From Tamarix chinensis (taxonomy: Eukaryota; Streptophyta; Magnoliopsida; Caryophyllales; Tamaricaceae), in contig CM060177.1 of assembly GCA_030549775.1 (NCBI GenBank), positions 68,871,638 to 68,935,637 of the forward strand: DNA of 64,000 bases, written 5' to 3'. The notes under the pieces were generated by a model. The model did no database searches, was not told the origin of the DNA, and was given only the letters and a program-made list of their open reading frames with translations. Of this stretch, positions 34,505-45,941 are shown one piece after another; within the stretch, counting starts at the first letter, position 1; each line of letters starts with the position of its first letter. Both the position numbers and the translations under genes were made by a program.

Positions 34505-35240
34505 TTATTTCATAAATCCTTTATCTATAAGCTCTTGTATTTGTCTTTGCAATTCCTTAACTTCTTCTGGGTTACATCTATAAGCCGGTTTATTAGGGAT
34601 AGACATACTAGGAACAAAATCAATAGCATGTTCTATACCTTTTTTAAGTGGTAATCCAGGAGGTAAGTCATCAGGAAATACATCATTATACTCATCAAGA
34701 AACTTAATCAAATTAGGATCTTTAAGTTGTTGTTTTTCAGGTTTAGAATCTTTAGAAACTAGAGCATAACAAATTCCTTCTTCTTTTATACATTTGTCCA
34801 TAGCCTTTTCATGTAAAAATAATTTCTTTTTATCATCACTCAAGGGCATATGATCATATAAAGAAGGTTTGAGCCTATACAATTGTTTTTCCTTTTTCAC
34901 CACATATTCATTAGTTACCCCATCATGAGTTGCTTTTCTATCAAATTTCCATGGTCTACCCAAAAGTAATCCACAAGCATCCATAGGTAAAACATCACAT
35001 AAAACTTCATCATGATAGTCTCTAATAGAAAATGTGATTAAAGCTCTTTTGTTTACTTTAGCTCCTTTATCCTTGTTTAACCATTGTAAAGAATAGGGTT
35101 TAGGATGATTAGTAGTTTCCAAACCAAGTTTCTTAACCATTACCTCACTAGCAACATTAGTACATGAACCACTATCAATTATAAGTCTACAAATTGTATC
35201 ACCTATTTTACACTTAGTTTTAAAAATCTTCTCTTTGAGT
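34505..35240 (-). pseudogene. Protease and RT N-terminus of nested element
   Basis: The protease active site LIIDSGSCTNVAS lies near 35,180 and is in frame with 35,140-34,505. LLGRPWKFDRKATHDG is near 34,950. The RT entry (AYRCNPEEVKELQRQIQELIDKGF) is near 34,520, where the frame stops. Relative to gag it sits in another frame, with the slip near 35,220-35,240. It ends before any RT catalytic residue. Confidence 0.85.
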
Positions 35241-36449
35241 AGGTGTAATACTAGGTTGTATTTGCAAGATTCTTTGAATTAAAAAGCAAGGGTATCCTTC
35301 TTCTTCTTCCATAGTTAATATTTCATTAGGAGATTCAACTTCTAATTCATCATCACTACATGGTTCCATGTTTTCTATGTCATGTAAGGTTAAGGCTCTT
35401 TGGTTAGGACAATCTCTAGCAAAATGTCCATATCCTTTACATTTGAAACATTGTTTATTAGCCATTTCAACCACCTTATTTTTACCTTTATCATCTTTGT
35501 TATTCTTTCTATCATATGAAAATGTCGATTTAGGTGTAAAGGTGTTAGAATAGGGTTTAGTCAAAGTAGAGGCATTAGACTTAACATAGGCTTTTATTGT
35601 CTTGGTTTGTCTTTCAATATTCATAGCCAATTTTATCAAGTCATCAAGAGAGTCATAAGAGTACATATCAACTTTTTCTCTTATTAAGTTATTCAAACCA
35701 CCTAAGTATCTAGCACATCTTTGTTCCTTTCTTTCATGAACATCACAAATAAGGGCTAGTCTTTCAAACTCTCTAGTGTATTCTTCTACACTAAATAAGC
35801 CTTGCGTTAGAGTAGTCATCTTAACATACATATATTGCTCATAGTATCTAGGCACAAATTTCTTTCTTAACTGATTTTTAAGTTTTTCCCAAGATTTGAT
35901 TTTAGACTTCTCTTGTCTTTCCCTAGTTCGCTTTAAGTTATCATACCAAATTCGAGCAAACTTTTTGAACTTTAGAGTAGCTAATTTGCACTTTCTATCA
36001 TCATCATATTCTCTAAACTCAAAAATAGCTTCAATCTCATGCAACCATTCAAAAAATGACTCCACATTTAAATCACCATAAAATTCAGGAAGTTCAAGTT
36101 TAATACCTTCATCTTCATGGTGTGGATTTCTTACATGGAATGTAGGTGCTCTTCTTTGGTTGCTTGAGCCAAAATAATTTGTCTCCTCTTCTCCATCTTC
36201 AAGATGAGAAATATTGAAATTTCCATGCCCATTCTTGGTATGGTAAATCGGCTTCATTCTCCCTTCCACACTATCATGTGTGGTTTCCATTCGAGGTTGC
36301 CATGGTTTATACTTCTCTTGGTCGGCCAACTTTGCTTCTACACTTTGGAGTTGATGTTGTAGTGTGTTTTGAGTCTGTAGTTGGGCATCCATGTGTGTGG
36401 TGAGGCTTTTGATGGACTCAACCAGGGCATGCACCTCTTCACTAGCCAT
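35220..36449 (-). CDS. Gag of nested CRM-like element
   Basis: The frame is open from about 36,551, but the likely start is the ATG at 36,449 (MASEEVHALV), giving about 409 residues. It has an N-terminal coiled-coil-like segment rich in Gln and Leu, the gag core with LPEFYGDLNVESFFEWLHEI and KFVPRYYEQYMYV, then TQGLFSVEEYTREFERL and RYLGGLNNLIREKV. A CCHC zinc knuckle CFKCKGYGHFARDC follows. It ends with an acidic stretch (EPCSDDELEVESP) before a stop where the protease frame takes over after a one-base slip. It is intact as gag, consistent with a recent insertion. Confidence 0.85.
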   Translation of the reverse strand: MASEEVHALVESIKSLTTHMDAQLQTQNTLQHQLQSVEAKLADQEKYKPWQPRMETTHDSVEGRMKPIYHTKNGHGNFNISHLEDGEEETNYFGSSNQRRAPTFHVRNPHHEDEGIKLELPEFYGDLNVESFFEWLHEIEAIFEFREYDDDRKCKLATLKFKKFARIWYDNLKRTRERQEKSKIKSWEKLKNQLRKKFVPRYYEQYMYVKMTTLTQGLFSVEEYTREFERLALICDVHERKEQRCARYLGGLNNLIREKVDMYSYDSLDDLIKLAMNIERQTKTIKAYVKSNASTLTKPYSNTFTPKSTFSYDRKNNKDDKGKNKVVEMANKQCFKCKGYGHFARDCPNQRALTLHDIENMEPCSDDELEVESPNEILTMEEEEGYPCFLIQRILQIQPSITPTQREDF

Positions 36450-36690
36450 GGTGAAGGTTGACACACAACCTTTCTTGATGCACACAATATATCTTCCACA
36501 AATGTAGGTGCTGGATTCGTTTTGCCTACAACCAAACAAAGCACAAACCAATTTCTAATTCTAAAGAAAATATCAAACACTACCTGCAATCTTTATCTAG
36601 GTACAAGGAGATATTTAAGCCCCAAGAATAGCCACTGCACGCAGGTACACACAAACAATGAAAGATTAGTAATAATAGGTGTGAAAATGA

Positions 36691-37070
36691 TTCACATAAA
36701 ATCATAGAACATGTTTCTGTGTTGTCAATAACATCGTGTCTTCCAGTGGTAGTTTCGTGTTTAAGTCTTCATAGAAAATGTATAGGAGATCCAGAGGTAG
36801 ATGATGGACTATTTTCTTGAGAGAAATTTATGCGAGATGAGTCGAATACATGGCCTGCAAGTTCCAGGTCAGTTTCGCGCTTCACATAAAATCATAGAAC
36901 ATGTTTCTGTATTTTCAACAAAAACTTGTCTTCCAGTGGGCGATTCGTGTTGAAGTCTTCATAGGAAATGTAGAGGAAATCCAGAGGTAGAATATGGACT
37001 AATTTATTGAGAGAAATTGATGATAAATGAATCTAATACACGGCCTGCAAGTTCCAGGTCTGTTTCGGGC
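36691..37070 (-). repeat. 190-bp tandem duplication in the 5' leader
   Basis: 'ttcacataaaatcatagaac' occurs at 36,691 and 36,881. The following ~190 bases ('tcttccagtgg...', 'aatccagaggtaga', 'ggcctgcaagttccaggtc') are repeated with moderate divergence. It lies between the primer site and gag, in the untranslated leader where packaging signals are expected. Confidence 0.9.
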
Positions 37071-37471
37071 GATTGAGAACTGTCCAGGGATGTCGAACAC
37101 TTTGAAGCTTTTCTTCTTACTTGCACGAAGAGAAATTGAATGGGGTTGTCATACACTTGATCAAAAACTAATAGAGAGTAGAATAAAATAGAAATCAAGT
37201 GCTGAACAGGCACACATGATTGTTGCAACCAGACCAACCAAACTGGTGCTGCTGAAATTCGAACTCTGTTGGTATTTTATGTGAAAGGTTGAGGGAAAAT
37301 GCAACAAGATCGTTGCAAGATTGCAAGAAATTAAAGCAAGAAATTCAAGAAAACTTAAATAATTTCATCAAGAATCAAGAGTTGCAAAAAATGGTGGAGT
37401 ATCCGTGGAGTTCTTGGTGAAAGAACACACCACGATTTCAGGTCGATAGAAATCACCTTCAAACAAATGAA

Positions 37472-37483
37472 GCTTTGATACCA
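37472..37483 (-). other. Primer-binding site of nested element
   Basis: The minus strand reads TGGTATCAAAGC, four bases inside the 5' LTR edge (37,488). It is an initiator-Met-tRNA type primer site. Confidence 0.88.
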
Positions 37484-37487
37484 AAAA

Positions 37488-38362
37488 TGATGTGGTTTTT
37501 ATCAAAGTAACGGAAGATTGGATGGAAATTTGTAGTAGAATCTGTCACCCACGATCTAATGCAAAAATAATGAAGTGATTTGGTGGATTATGGACGAAGA
37601 AATTGATGTTACAAGATGAAGGTATTCAGCAGATTTGAAGGTGTTCAAATGTGTCGTGTGAAGATAGATTTGAGGAATGATTAATCCCGAATTTTCCTTG
37701 CTCAATACAGACCCAAAAGGGAGGATTAGACTTTAGCTCTATTTCTCAAAGTTTTATCACAATTCTTATTATTCATTCTATTCAATTCTCTCTACAAATG
37801 TTGTGCACAAAAGGTATATATAGGAAAGAATAAGCTTGGTGGTGAGCTTCCTTAACCAGCCAAGTTTACCCACCTAATCCAGCCCATTAATCATGGTTGA
37901 ATTAAGCTCATATTAACCTTAATCCATAGAATAATATCATTGGTTAAATGATACTAAGGATTAATATTACAAAGCTATACAATAGACTAAGATACATACA
38001 TGAAATTATAGCCATACCCTAACTTACATAAAATATACTTAGGGTTAGGGTTTACAACAAGTTTATAAAAATAATGAATATCATCACTCTATCTCTTGTT
38101 GTAATGTATCATCTCATGTATGTCATAGTCTTGCATGCCTTGGAATACTTGTACACATCAATGTGTATGAACATCATCTTCTTGCAAATATGTAACATAC
38201 CTACAAGAATAACTTGAATGGTTTTTAATGTCAAGCATATTAGAATTATCAAGAATATTTAACATGATAGGCTCCAATATTATAAAAGCTAAATCATCTT
38301 CCTTACCTTGAGGATTAAAATGAATAGGACAATCATTATGTTCAATGGATGCTCCTGCATCA
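37488..38362 (-). repeat. 5' LTR of nested CRM-like element (875 bp)
   Basis: Same length and termini as 33,112-33,986, with scattered substitutions only (for example near 37,516, 37,541 and 37,553) and no indels noticed. Confidence 0.93.
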
Positions 38363-38367
38363 ATACT

Positions 38368-38863
38368 ACCATAGGTGGAATTTTCTTATAATAGAAAATT
38401 ACATTCTACAACTAAGAAAACACCTTTTGAAATTGTGTATGGATTTAATCCCTTAACTCTCCTTGATTTGAGTCATTTGCTTAATTCTAAGTTGCATAAT
38501 TTTTATGTTGAATCTTGTGCTGAAAATATAAAGAAACTGCATGAATCTATAAGTCAAAAGATTAATAAGAGGGTTCAACAAATGGCTAAGAATGCTAATA
38601 AAAGACGAAAGAAAATGGTTTTTCAACCAGGGGATTTAGTTTGGGTAGATCTTAGGAAAGAACGTTTTCCAACACTTAAGAAATCAAAATTGGATCCTAG
38701 GGGAGATGGACCTTTTACTGTATTAGAAAGAATTAATAATAATGCTTATAAAATTGATTTACCTGCTAAATTTGGAAATATTAGCAATTCTTTTAATGTT
38801 TCTGATCTAAGTCCTTTTATGGGTATTATTAAGGTTTTAGAGACGAAACCCCACCAAGAATAG
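38368..38863 (+). pseudogene. Integrase C-terminal part of the outer chromovirus
   Basis: Resumes the integrase after the nested element: VEFSYNR at the junction, KTPFEIVYGFNPLTLLDL, a basic helix region, FQPGDLVWVDLRKERFP, GDGPFTVLERINNNAYKIDLP and FNVSDLSPF, ending at a stop at 38,861-38,863. Unlike the nested element, this pol stops five bases before its LTR (38,869) and has no LTR-encoded tail. This distinguishes the two lineages. Confidence 0.88.
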
Positions 38864-38868
38864 GGGAA

Positions 38869-39738
38869 TGATGTGTATCTCAATAATTTGTATTTAAATA
38901 ATTCTATTAACTCTTGTAAATTATATTGCACATATAATTACTTTTCTTATTGTGTGGTTAATTAGGAAATTAAATCAGATTATGGGAGATGGATCATGAT
39001 GAGTTGTTGTGTATAGATGTTGCTGGTTTCTATTGCTAACAGGAAATTGCTGTATTAAATTGTTGATTATCCATATGATGCATTCGCCGGCATAACTTGG
39101 TTAGTGGAAATTCAGTTGGCCACATAATCCGCCACCCGACCCATATTTGCTGGGTTAGAAGGATTGTGGATTATGCGACCCTTGATAACCATAATTAGCT
39201 AACAAAAATTGGATGATGGGAATTAAATTGTAAATCCATTGTTTGGATTAATGTATATTTGTATTTTTGTAGTTGGGTTGATTTATTGTTACAGCACCAA
39301 CAACTTGTTTATTTATATTAGTCAGTTGAGTTATTGGGCTGATATGTTGTGTTTTGTAATTGAGCCCATTGTTCGTATAAGGGCCTATATTGTGTGTATT
39401 GTATACGCCCATATATAAGGCGTATACAGGATGGTCTGTACAACACTTTTTTGGCTGAATACAATTCAATCGTATTTTCTCTGGAATCTTCTCTCTCTCT
39501 AGACTTTTCTCTCTCGCGCGCGCGACTGACTCTTTCGCTCGATCTTCTTCTTCCTTAATCTTCTTCTCGAATTTCTTTCTGCTAATATAACTTTAGTATT
39601 CGTTGATTATAACTGTGTTCTAAGTTTTACTAATCTTCCTTTGGATTAAACTCCTTAGGCTGATTCTCACGTGTAGTCAAACCCCGCGCTCGATTCACGA
39701 TCCGGTGAAACTTCTTGAAACCTATCCAGGCTTCATCA
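38869..39738 (+). repeat. Right LTR of outer chromovirus (870 bp)
   Basis: TGATGTGTATCTC...CAGGCTTCATCA, preceded by a polypurine stretch and followed by ATATG. It contains a CT-rich segment with 'cgcgcgcgcg' near 39,515 that is 'ctctctctcg' in the left LTR. Confidence 0.92.
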
Positions 39739-39950
39739 ATATGTCATATATATAAAAGAAATTTTATGAGAAATATATCCAAAAATTCCTAAAAAATATA
39801 GTCCATATTAGTATATAATTTTTCCCTAAAGATATACATATAAGAAGAGTTAATGAAGCATGTAGGAGGAAAAATGAAGAATTAAAGTCTATAAAATATA
39901 GGGCATCCATATTTCTTGCTCCTTCATTACCTTATCTTCAGTTTCTATAC
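39739..39950 (+). repeat. Duplicated right flank, copy 2 (original position)
   Basis: Collinear with 27,857-28,071. It continues without a break into 'atgaattctcttttagggtc', so this is the native flank and the left copy is derived. Confidence 0.85.
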
Positions 39951-40519
39951 ATGAATTCTCTTTTAGGGTCTTTTATGATGGTTCATCCAAAATTCCATGA
40001 CTCCAAACTTTTCTCCTTACACTATGCTCCTTTTCCTTGTTTAGGTGCCTAAATTGCCTTGATTTCATCTTTTCATTCAAAACTAGGATAAGAGAGAAAA
40101 ATTAGGAAAACTAGTGAAACTAGTGAAATTTTCATAATAAATAGAGAAAGCAAGGTCAAGATACATCAGTTAATACCATAAAATATGCACATATCAATTA
40201 TGCATGAAAAATAATCTACAAATTGTAAGCTATAACATAGCATAATTAATTTCATAAAACACCCAAATAATTAAAAATCCCTGAATCATACAAATTTTCA
40301 ATAAAAAATAAAATATGTTTAGGATCATCAAATCATAACATTTATATATCAAATTTACTCTATAATTTACCAAGATTAGCGTTGTATCATCAATTTAATA
40401 GACCAATTAGAGAATTAAAAAGCCCTAATTTAAAAAATCTCAAGAATTTCAACCAAACATTACATAATCAAAATCAAGATAATTAAACATCAAAATTCTA
40501 TCTACTTATAATAACGAAG
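39951..40519. other. AT-rich flank, no gene seen
   Basis: No coding sequence. The five bases before 40,520 (CGAAG) resemble those after 43,743 (AGAAG), as discussed for the next element. Confidence 0.4.
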
Positions 40520-43500
40520 TGTAACACCCTCAATTTTGGAACTTAAAATTTTCATTTAAAAGAGTTGACTATGGAAGCCAAAATAAAATTAAAAAAATAG
40601 TGGTGTCACGCCTCACCTAATAGAGAAGAGACATTTCCTATACCTAGTATATATAGGGTGCAAAGCAAAAGTAATATCATACCTAGGAATCGGGCATAGG
40701 AAGCATTTATACCACCATAATATAGGATAAAAAATAGAGAAAAGGGAATAAATAGTGAAAATAGAGGACCGAGAGTCCATAGAATGATAGAAATATCAAG
40801 ATAATTATATCCTTTACTAATTTGATGATGCACTCATCGAAGACAAGCACATTAAAAGTAGAAATTTGTAATCACCTATAAAAATAAGGTAGATATGCTT
40901 GTGGAAATGAGTAGCACCCATGAAAAGCATGGTAAGTACGCTACATACTAAGTAAGCTAACTACATAGTCGATTAAGGGATACAGATAATTACATGAGTT
41001 CACAACATAAAATAAGCATATATGCATGAGACATAAAATAATGCAAGGTAATTACTGATCCATATCTCATTATTAGATATAATATATTTCATTCTTTTAT
41101 TTACATTGAGTTTAGGGCCCCACTATTCTTAATATTGTGGAATGGACCAAAGCACCTCTCAAGGACAACATACCTAAGTCACTATTATGGTTTTGTGGAA
41201 TGTACCTAAAATATAATAGGGCAACATGTTCCTAGCAACTATTCTAAAATCAATGGAACAAACTGATGCATCTCTTAAGGAAGAAAACACCCAAGCCACT
41301 ATTAGTGTATGATAGAATAGATCTATAAAACACCTTGACCCGACTCACTTGACCTTTCACTTTAAATGATTTATGTCTTATTCATGATTGGTTTGATAGG
41401 TAAAAGAAATAATTGAATCTATTAAGAACAACCACATAGATATCAAGGTTGTTATTAATGATTTAGGCCCATAAACTTCCTAAGAAATCCTAATTTGACA
41501 ACTTTGGCATAACTTCTTCCCTATTTCTCTTTTATCCTCAATTTTAGTACCTATTCCTCAAATATTATTATTATCAATATACCTAAAAATGAAGTTCTAA
41601 ATCAAATATCTTACACAAATGATAACAACCCTATATTAAGAGTTACTATTCATAATTCTTATAAAACCTTAATTTTTCAAGTAAACCATAGAATTCCCTA
41701 CAAGGCTCGTATAGTAACCAAATTCAATATATATTCCTAAAATAAAAATTTGAAAAACATATCTAAAAATTGTGGTCTAACTCAAATGTTTTACACATGC
41801 GATAATAACATTGCTTTTAGGGTTATTATTTTTCAATTTATGCATTTTGGTTTTTTTTACTTAGGCCATTCATAATTACTATTACAAACATTTCACATTA
41901 TATTCTTAGCATATTTTAAGCCGATTAACACATTAAAATACAAAAAAAATTTATGAAACACATATTAACCAAAATACCCTTAAGGTTAGCCAAGCACCCT
42001 TATTTTGTAAAAAACTTTGTTGTTTGATATCATTATTTTCCAATCCTCAATTTATTATATCACCATACATCTTAAACATACTCATTTCCCAATACTTTAT
42101 CAAACCCACATTATAATACTATATAGCATATTAGTTCACTTAAGGAGTACAACATAAGAAGTATTACAATAATATCGTATAAGCGCGTGTTTCCTCATAC
42201 TCATTTTCCATCATATAATACCACATTACAACAGCATAATATCAACAACATGAAATTAACAATATCACCATAAAATCATGATAATAAACAAATCATAGAT
42301 AACATTTAACACAAAAACACTAACTACAACTTGTATCCTTAGCGAAAAGGACACCAGTCTCAAAGCATGCATAAACCTATCTCGCCTCATATGAGACCTT
42401 TGTAAAATCACCTATGAAACAAAGGATAAAAAACAATTATATATTAATATTACAATTAAGGAGAATCTAAGGGAAAAAAGGTTGGAAAATGGATCAAAAA
42501 GCAGATAAAGGTATGCAAGGGTTAAACTTGTTGGGGTAGAAATTAGTGCATCTATAGGGGGTACAACATCACTAGGTGACGTTCCTACGGTCTTGCTGCA
42601 TTAAAAGTGATGCAACTAGGGTATGGATGGTATAGGTTAGTGATGCTAAGGGTGGTAGAGTGATATGAGGTGGTGACATTACTTGGGGTGGTGCAACATT
42701 AAAGTGTGACATTGTTGGTGATGGAGTGGCATTGGAGTGTGGCATTACTTGGGGTTAGTTGGCATGGAGAATTGAATTTGCTTGGGGTGGGTTGGCATGG
42801 AAAAGTGGTGCAGCATAGAGGATGGTAGCGTTGAAGGTTTGACGCAACTTGGCTAAGGCGATTGAGAGGTAGATTATTGCATGAGATTGTGACGTAGATG
42901 AGGATGGGTTTGCATGAGATGTTGGCATAGCTTTAGGATGAGATGCATGGGTTCTTGAAGTTGGAAAGGGTAGAGTTTTGTGAGGCTTTAACACTACAAA
43001 GGCAAGGTTGAATGAGGTTATATGTGTTACAAAAAGCTCTGTTGGATGGAAATGATGGACAAATGATGAATGAAACATAAAGGAGTTGAGGGAATCAATA
43101 GGGAGTTTGGGGGAGAGTTGTGTGAGTTGCTAGGTCAAGTAAGGAGTGGATAGGATGGGTATTCATAGAGGAATGGAGGTGAGGTATGTGAAATAGGGAT
43201 GAGAGTGCCAAAGATGCAAGGATCGAGCAAAGAGGTAGAAGTAATGGTTGAGGCATGATTAGAGAAACATTTTTAACAAAACATACTCCATGAGTCAGGG
43301 GAGTTGATGGTGGTGATGATGAAGGTAGGATAGTTAGGTTAGAAGTGGAAGCTAAGCATAGGTAATTTTGTTGGTAAAAGAAGAAAAAATCACACAAGGA
43401 AAAAGAAGGAGAAGAAGCTTGGGGAAAGAGAAGAAGAAAAAGGAAAGAGAAATGGAGAAAGAAAATAAAAAAAAAAGAATTGGGAAAAAAAAGAAAAGAA

Positions 43501-43743
43501 GTTTAAGGTTAGGATTTTAATTAGGTTAAAATTTTAGATTGGGGATTTAGGGTATATTAATTGCCAACCATCTAGGGTTAGGTATAGGTTAAAATATTCA
43601 TAACAAGGGATAATGCTAGTATTAGATTAAGATTTAGAATTAGAAAATCATGGTAAGGTGACAATATTAATTTTTCGAGATTAGAATTATGTTAGAATAT
43701 TAACTACTTTGGATTATGATTAATTAAAATTTGGGGTATTATT
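40520..43743 (+). mobile_element. Family A solo LTR, shorter variant
   Basis: Starts TGTAACACCCTCAATTTTGG, with the near-palindrome array in decayed form at 41,110-41,350 ('ccactattcttaatattgtggaatgg' units, ~75 bp apart), a purine-rich block at 42,480-43,510 and an AT-rich end '...aaaatttggggtattatt' (expected ...attaca). The flanks are CGAAG and AGAAG (4 of 5). It lacks the AATTACC array and is about 3.2 kb, so it represents a shorter or partly deleted subfamily. No pol is seen. Confidence 0.6.
42480..43510 (+). repeat. Purine-rich block of the short family A LTR
   Basis: The plus strand is G/A-rich with many 'ggtgg', 'gatggtgg' and 'gagaag' words. The minus-strand frames over it (about 100 codons each) are shadows of the skew. 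Confidence 0.65.
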
Positions 43744-45717
43744 AGAAGTGTTTACCTTAGTAAATTTTCAAGGAAAATGAAAAATCAAAGCTTGAATAAA
43801 AATGGAGGATTCTTCAAACTTCCAATAACTAATCCATTTTTATTTAGTTAAAAATACCAATAGATTAATTCCTAGAGTAAATGAGAAGAATAGGAAGAAA
43901 AATGATGAAGATTGGTGGTGGTTTGGTGGTGTATATGTTGACACAGATGATGGCGGTGGTGGCTAGTGGTTTTGTGAATTCTTGGCATCCAAGGAGGATA
44001 GAAAAGGTTGACGATGAAGTTATGAAAAGATAAGACCATGTGTTAGATACTTGGGAGGGTAATTTAGTAATATAGAAAATATATCAAGGGTATAATGATA
44101 ACTTCCAAGGTTTGATATTTATGGTTGTGTGGCAAATAATTTCGACATCCTCTATGCTTATCTTTGCCATTGATTAGCTAAGGTTTGACAATGGAAGTTT
44201 GAGATTCAATTTCATAATGTTTAGGAAAATATTAAAGAAGACAAAACAAATTTGACATATATGCATAAAAAAATTCTAAATAAGTTAAAAAAATTATAAA
44301 ATTAACTATAGAGTATTTTTTAAATTATTTTGAACTCACTAACATAGAAATTATAGTCATCCCTCACATTTTCGCATATTTTAGATGGCTAAAAGTTCAT
44401 TTCGAGGTTTAAAACGTAGAAAAAATGATAATTGGGACATGAATAATACTTCTTTTTTTTCTAGAGATCTACAAATAAAATTTTAAAGTATTCTTAGAGA
44501 CTCTAAAAATTTAAGGATTTTGCAAATGAATGAATTAGAATGATCGAGAAAAAGCTTAGTAGTCAAAAGTGATTCAAAAGATCTTATAAAAATAAACTTT
44601 CAAGAAAGTGTTATGAAATGAAAAGTAAAATGTTTCAAAAACGAAACTAGTATTTCTAAGTCGATAAAGAATGTAATAAAATATTAATAATATAATTTTA
44701 TTTTAAATACAAAAAATTCTGAATAGGTGAAGATTTTTTTTTAAAAAAATAAGATATTATAAGTCGGTCCGATCAAATAATGGGAGATTCACCAACATAA
44801 AACTGTCTGGGCTAAAATTTTGTATACTTACTTCAAAAACTCTTGTTGGATGAAAAAAAATAAAAATAAAGACAAACCCAATACACTTAGTTATATATAT
44901 ATATATATATATAAAGTCAGAGGAACTAAGTTGGATCGAAATCACATTGAATCATGCCAATAATATACAGAACACTGTATGGGATAAAAATAATTTTCTA
45001 TCAAACTACAATCAAATAAATAATACCGCTTAACAAGAGTTCCACTAAATCAATTTTGGACCAAATATTTAAAACACTGCTCAACATCTAAGAGACGTGA
45101 TGCTGAATTGCTGATCATATGTACTCGATGAGCACTGTAAGCAACATCAAATCTCGTTTCCCTTTGACAAAGTCTGCGTCAATCGATGTAAATCTGTTGG
45201 CCCCCTGCAGGGTCAAAAATCCACCAAGCATCGACAGTTGACCCTCGGCATGCGTGATGCATATATTCACTGTAGCTTAAGATATTATTCTATTCCTATT
45301 CAAAATAAAGTTATTTTAACAATATATATACATATATTTTTTTAAATTATTAAATATAATTTTAATATTTAACTCACATACTTTTATAGAAAATATAATA
45401 AAGTATTTAACATATAGATAATTAAATAATAAAATTAAGGATAAAAATAAAACATAGATTTTAACTTCTTTTGAAAGAATATTTTTTTACACAACTTTTA
45501 TTGCAGACTGATTTGTTTTTTCATATAAAGTTAATATCATATTCTGAGTACCCAGAAAGATTGTTCCTTCTTGTTCTTGTATACAGACGAAATTTGCATA
45601 TGGATGTCATGTGTTTCTCAATTCTGCAACTTCGTTTTGGCATGTGACCTGAAAAAGGGTACATAATTGCAGAAAACGACTAAGAACCATTCATGTGAAG
45701 TCGATAATAAAAGATTG
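43744..45717. other. AT-rich region without recognised genes; (TA)n at 44,889-44,914
   Basis: No gene recognised. There is a short (TA)n run at 44,889-44,914. A less A/T-rich patch at 45,100-45,260 (with 'ctgttggccccctgcagggtc') stands out but has no open frame of note. Confidence 0.4.
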
Positions 45718-45719
45718 TA

Positions 45720-45939
45720 CTCCCTTCTATAAAAAAATATTCTTTTATTAAAATTTTATGTAAAAAATATTTTTTTAAATAAAATTTATATTTTTTTACT
45801 TTTTAAATTATATATTTATATATAATATTTTATTATTTTTTAATAAATGATGTAAGTATAATTTAAAAATAAATTTTATTATTTTTTCAAATATATATAT
45901 AAATTTCCAAAAATAAGTTCTTTTATAATAAGGTAGGAG
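45720..45939. mobile_element. Stowaway-like MITE (~220 bp)
   Basis: The left end CTCCCTTCTATAAAAAAAT and the inverse complement of the right end CTCCTACCTTATTATAAAA are imperfect inverted repeats, bordered by TA on both sides (45,718-45,719 and 45,940-45,941). The CTCCCTCCGT-like start, TA target and AT-rich non-coding interior are typical of Tc1/mariner-derived Stowaway elements. Confidence 0.7.
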
Positions 45940-45941
45940 TA

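Larger units (their letters stand above)
33112..38362 (-). mobile_element. CRM-like chromovirus nested in integrase, internally deleted
   Basis: Two LTRs of exactly 875 bp (33,112-33,986 and 37,488-38,362) with a perfect ATACT duplication (33,107-33,111 and 38,363-38,367). The minus-strand order is primer site, leader, gag, protease, RT start, then directly the integrase C-terminus and LTR. RT palm, RNase H and the integrase core are missing, so it needed helper proteins to move after the deletion, or lost them afterwards. By eye the LTRs differ at about 14 sites (near 1.6 %), which makes it the youngest datable insertion here. CRM-like rests on gag sequence and on pol running into the LTR. 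Confidence 0.9.
26986..39738 (+). mobile_element. Ty3/gypsy chromovirus-type retrotransposon with rearranged left end and nested insertion
   Basis: From left to right: complete LTR (26,986-27,856), copied flank (27,857-28,071), partial LTR (28,072-28,345), tRNA-iMet primer site, gag, protease, RT, RNase H, integrase (split by the nested element 33,112-38,362), integrase C-terminus, polypurine stretch 'aataggggaa', and right LTR (38,869-39,738). ATATG precedes the left LTR (26,981-26,985), follows it (27,857-27,861) and follows the right LTR (39,739-39,743). Coding regions have several stops and frameshifts, so it is dead. The gag type places it among chromoviruses or a near relative; the exact clade is uncertain. 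Confidence 0.85.
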
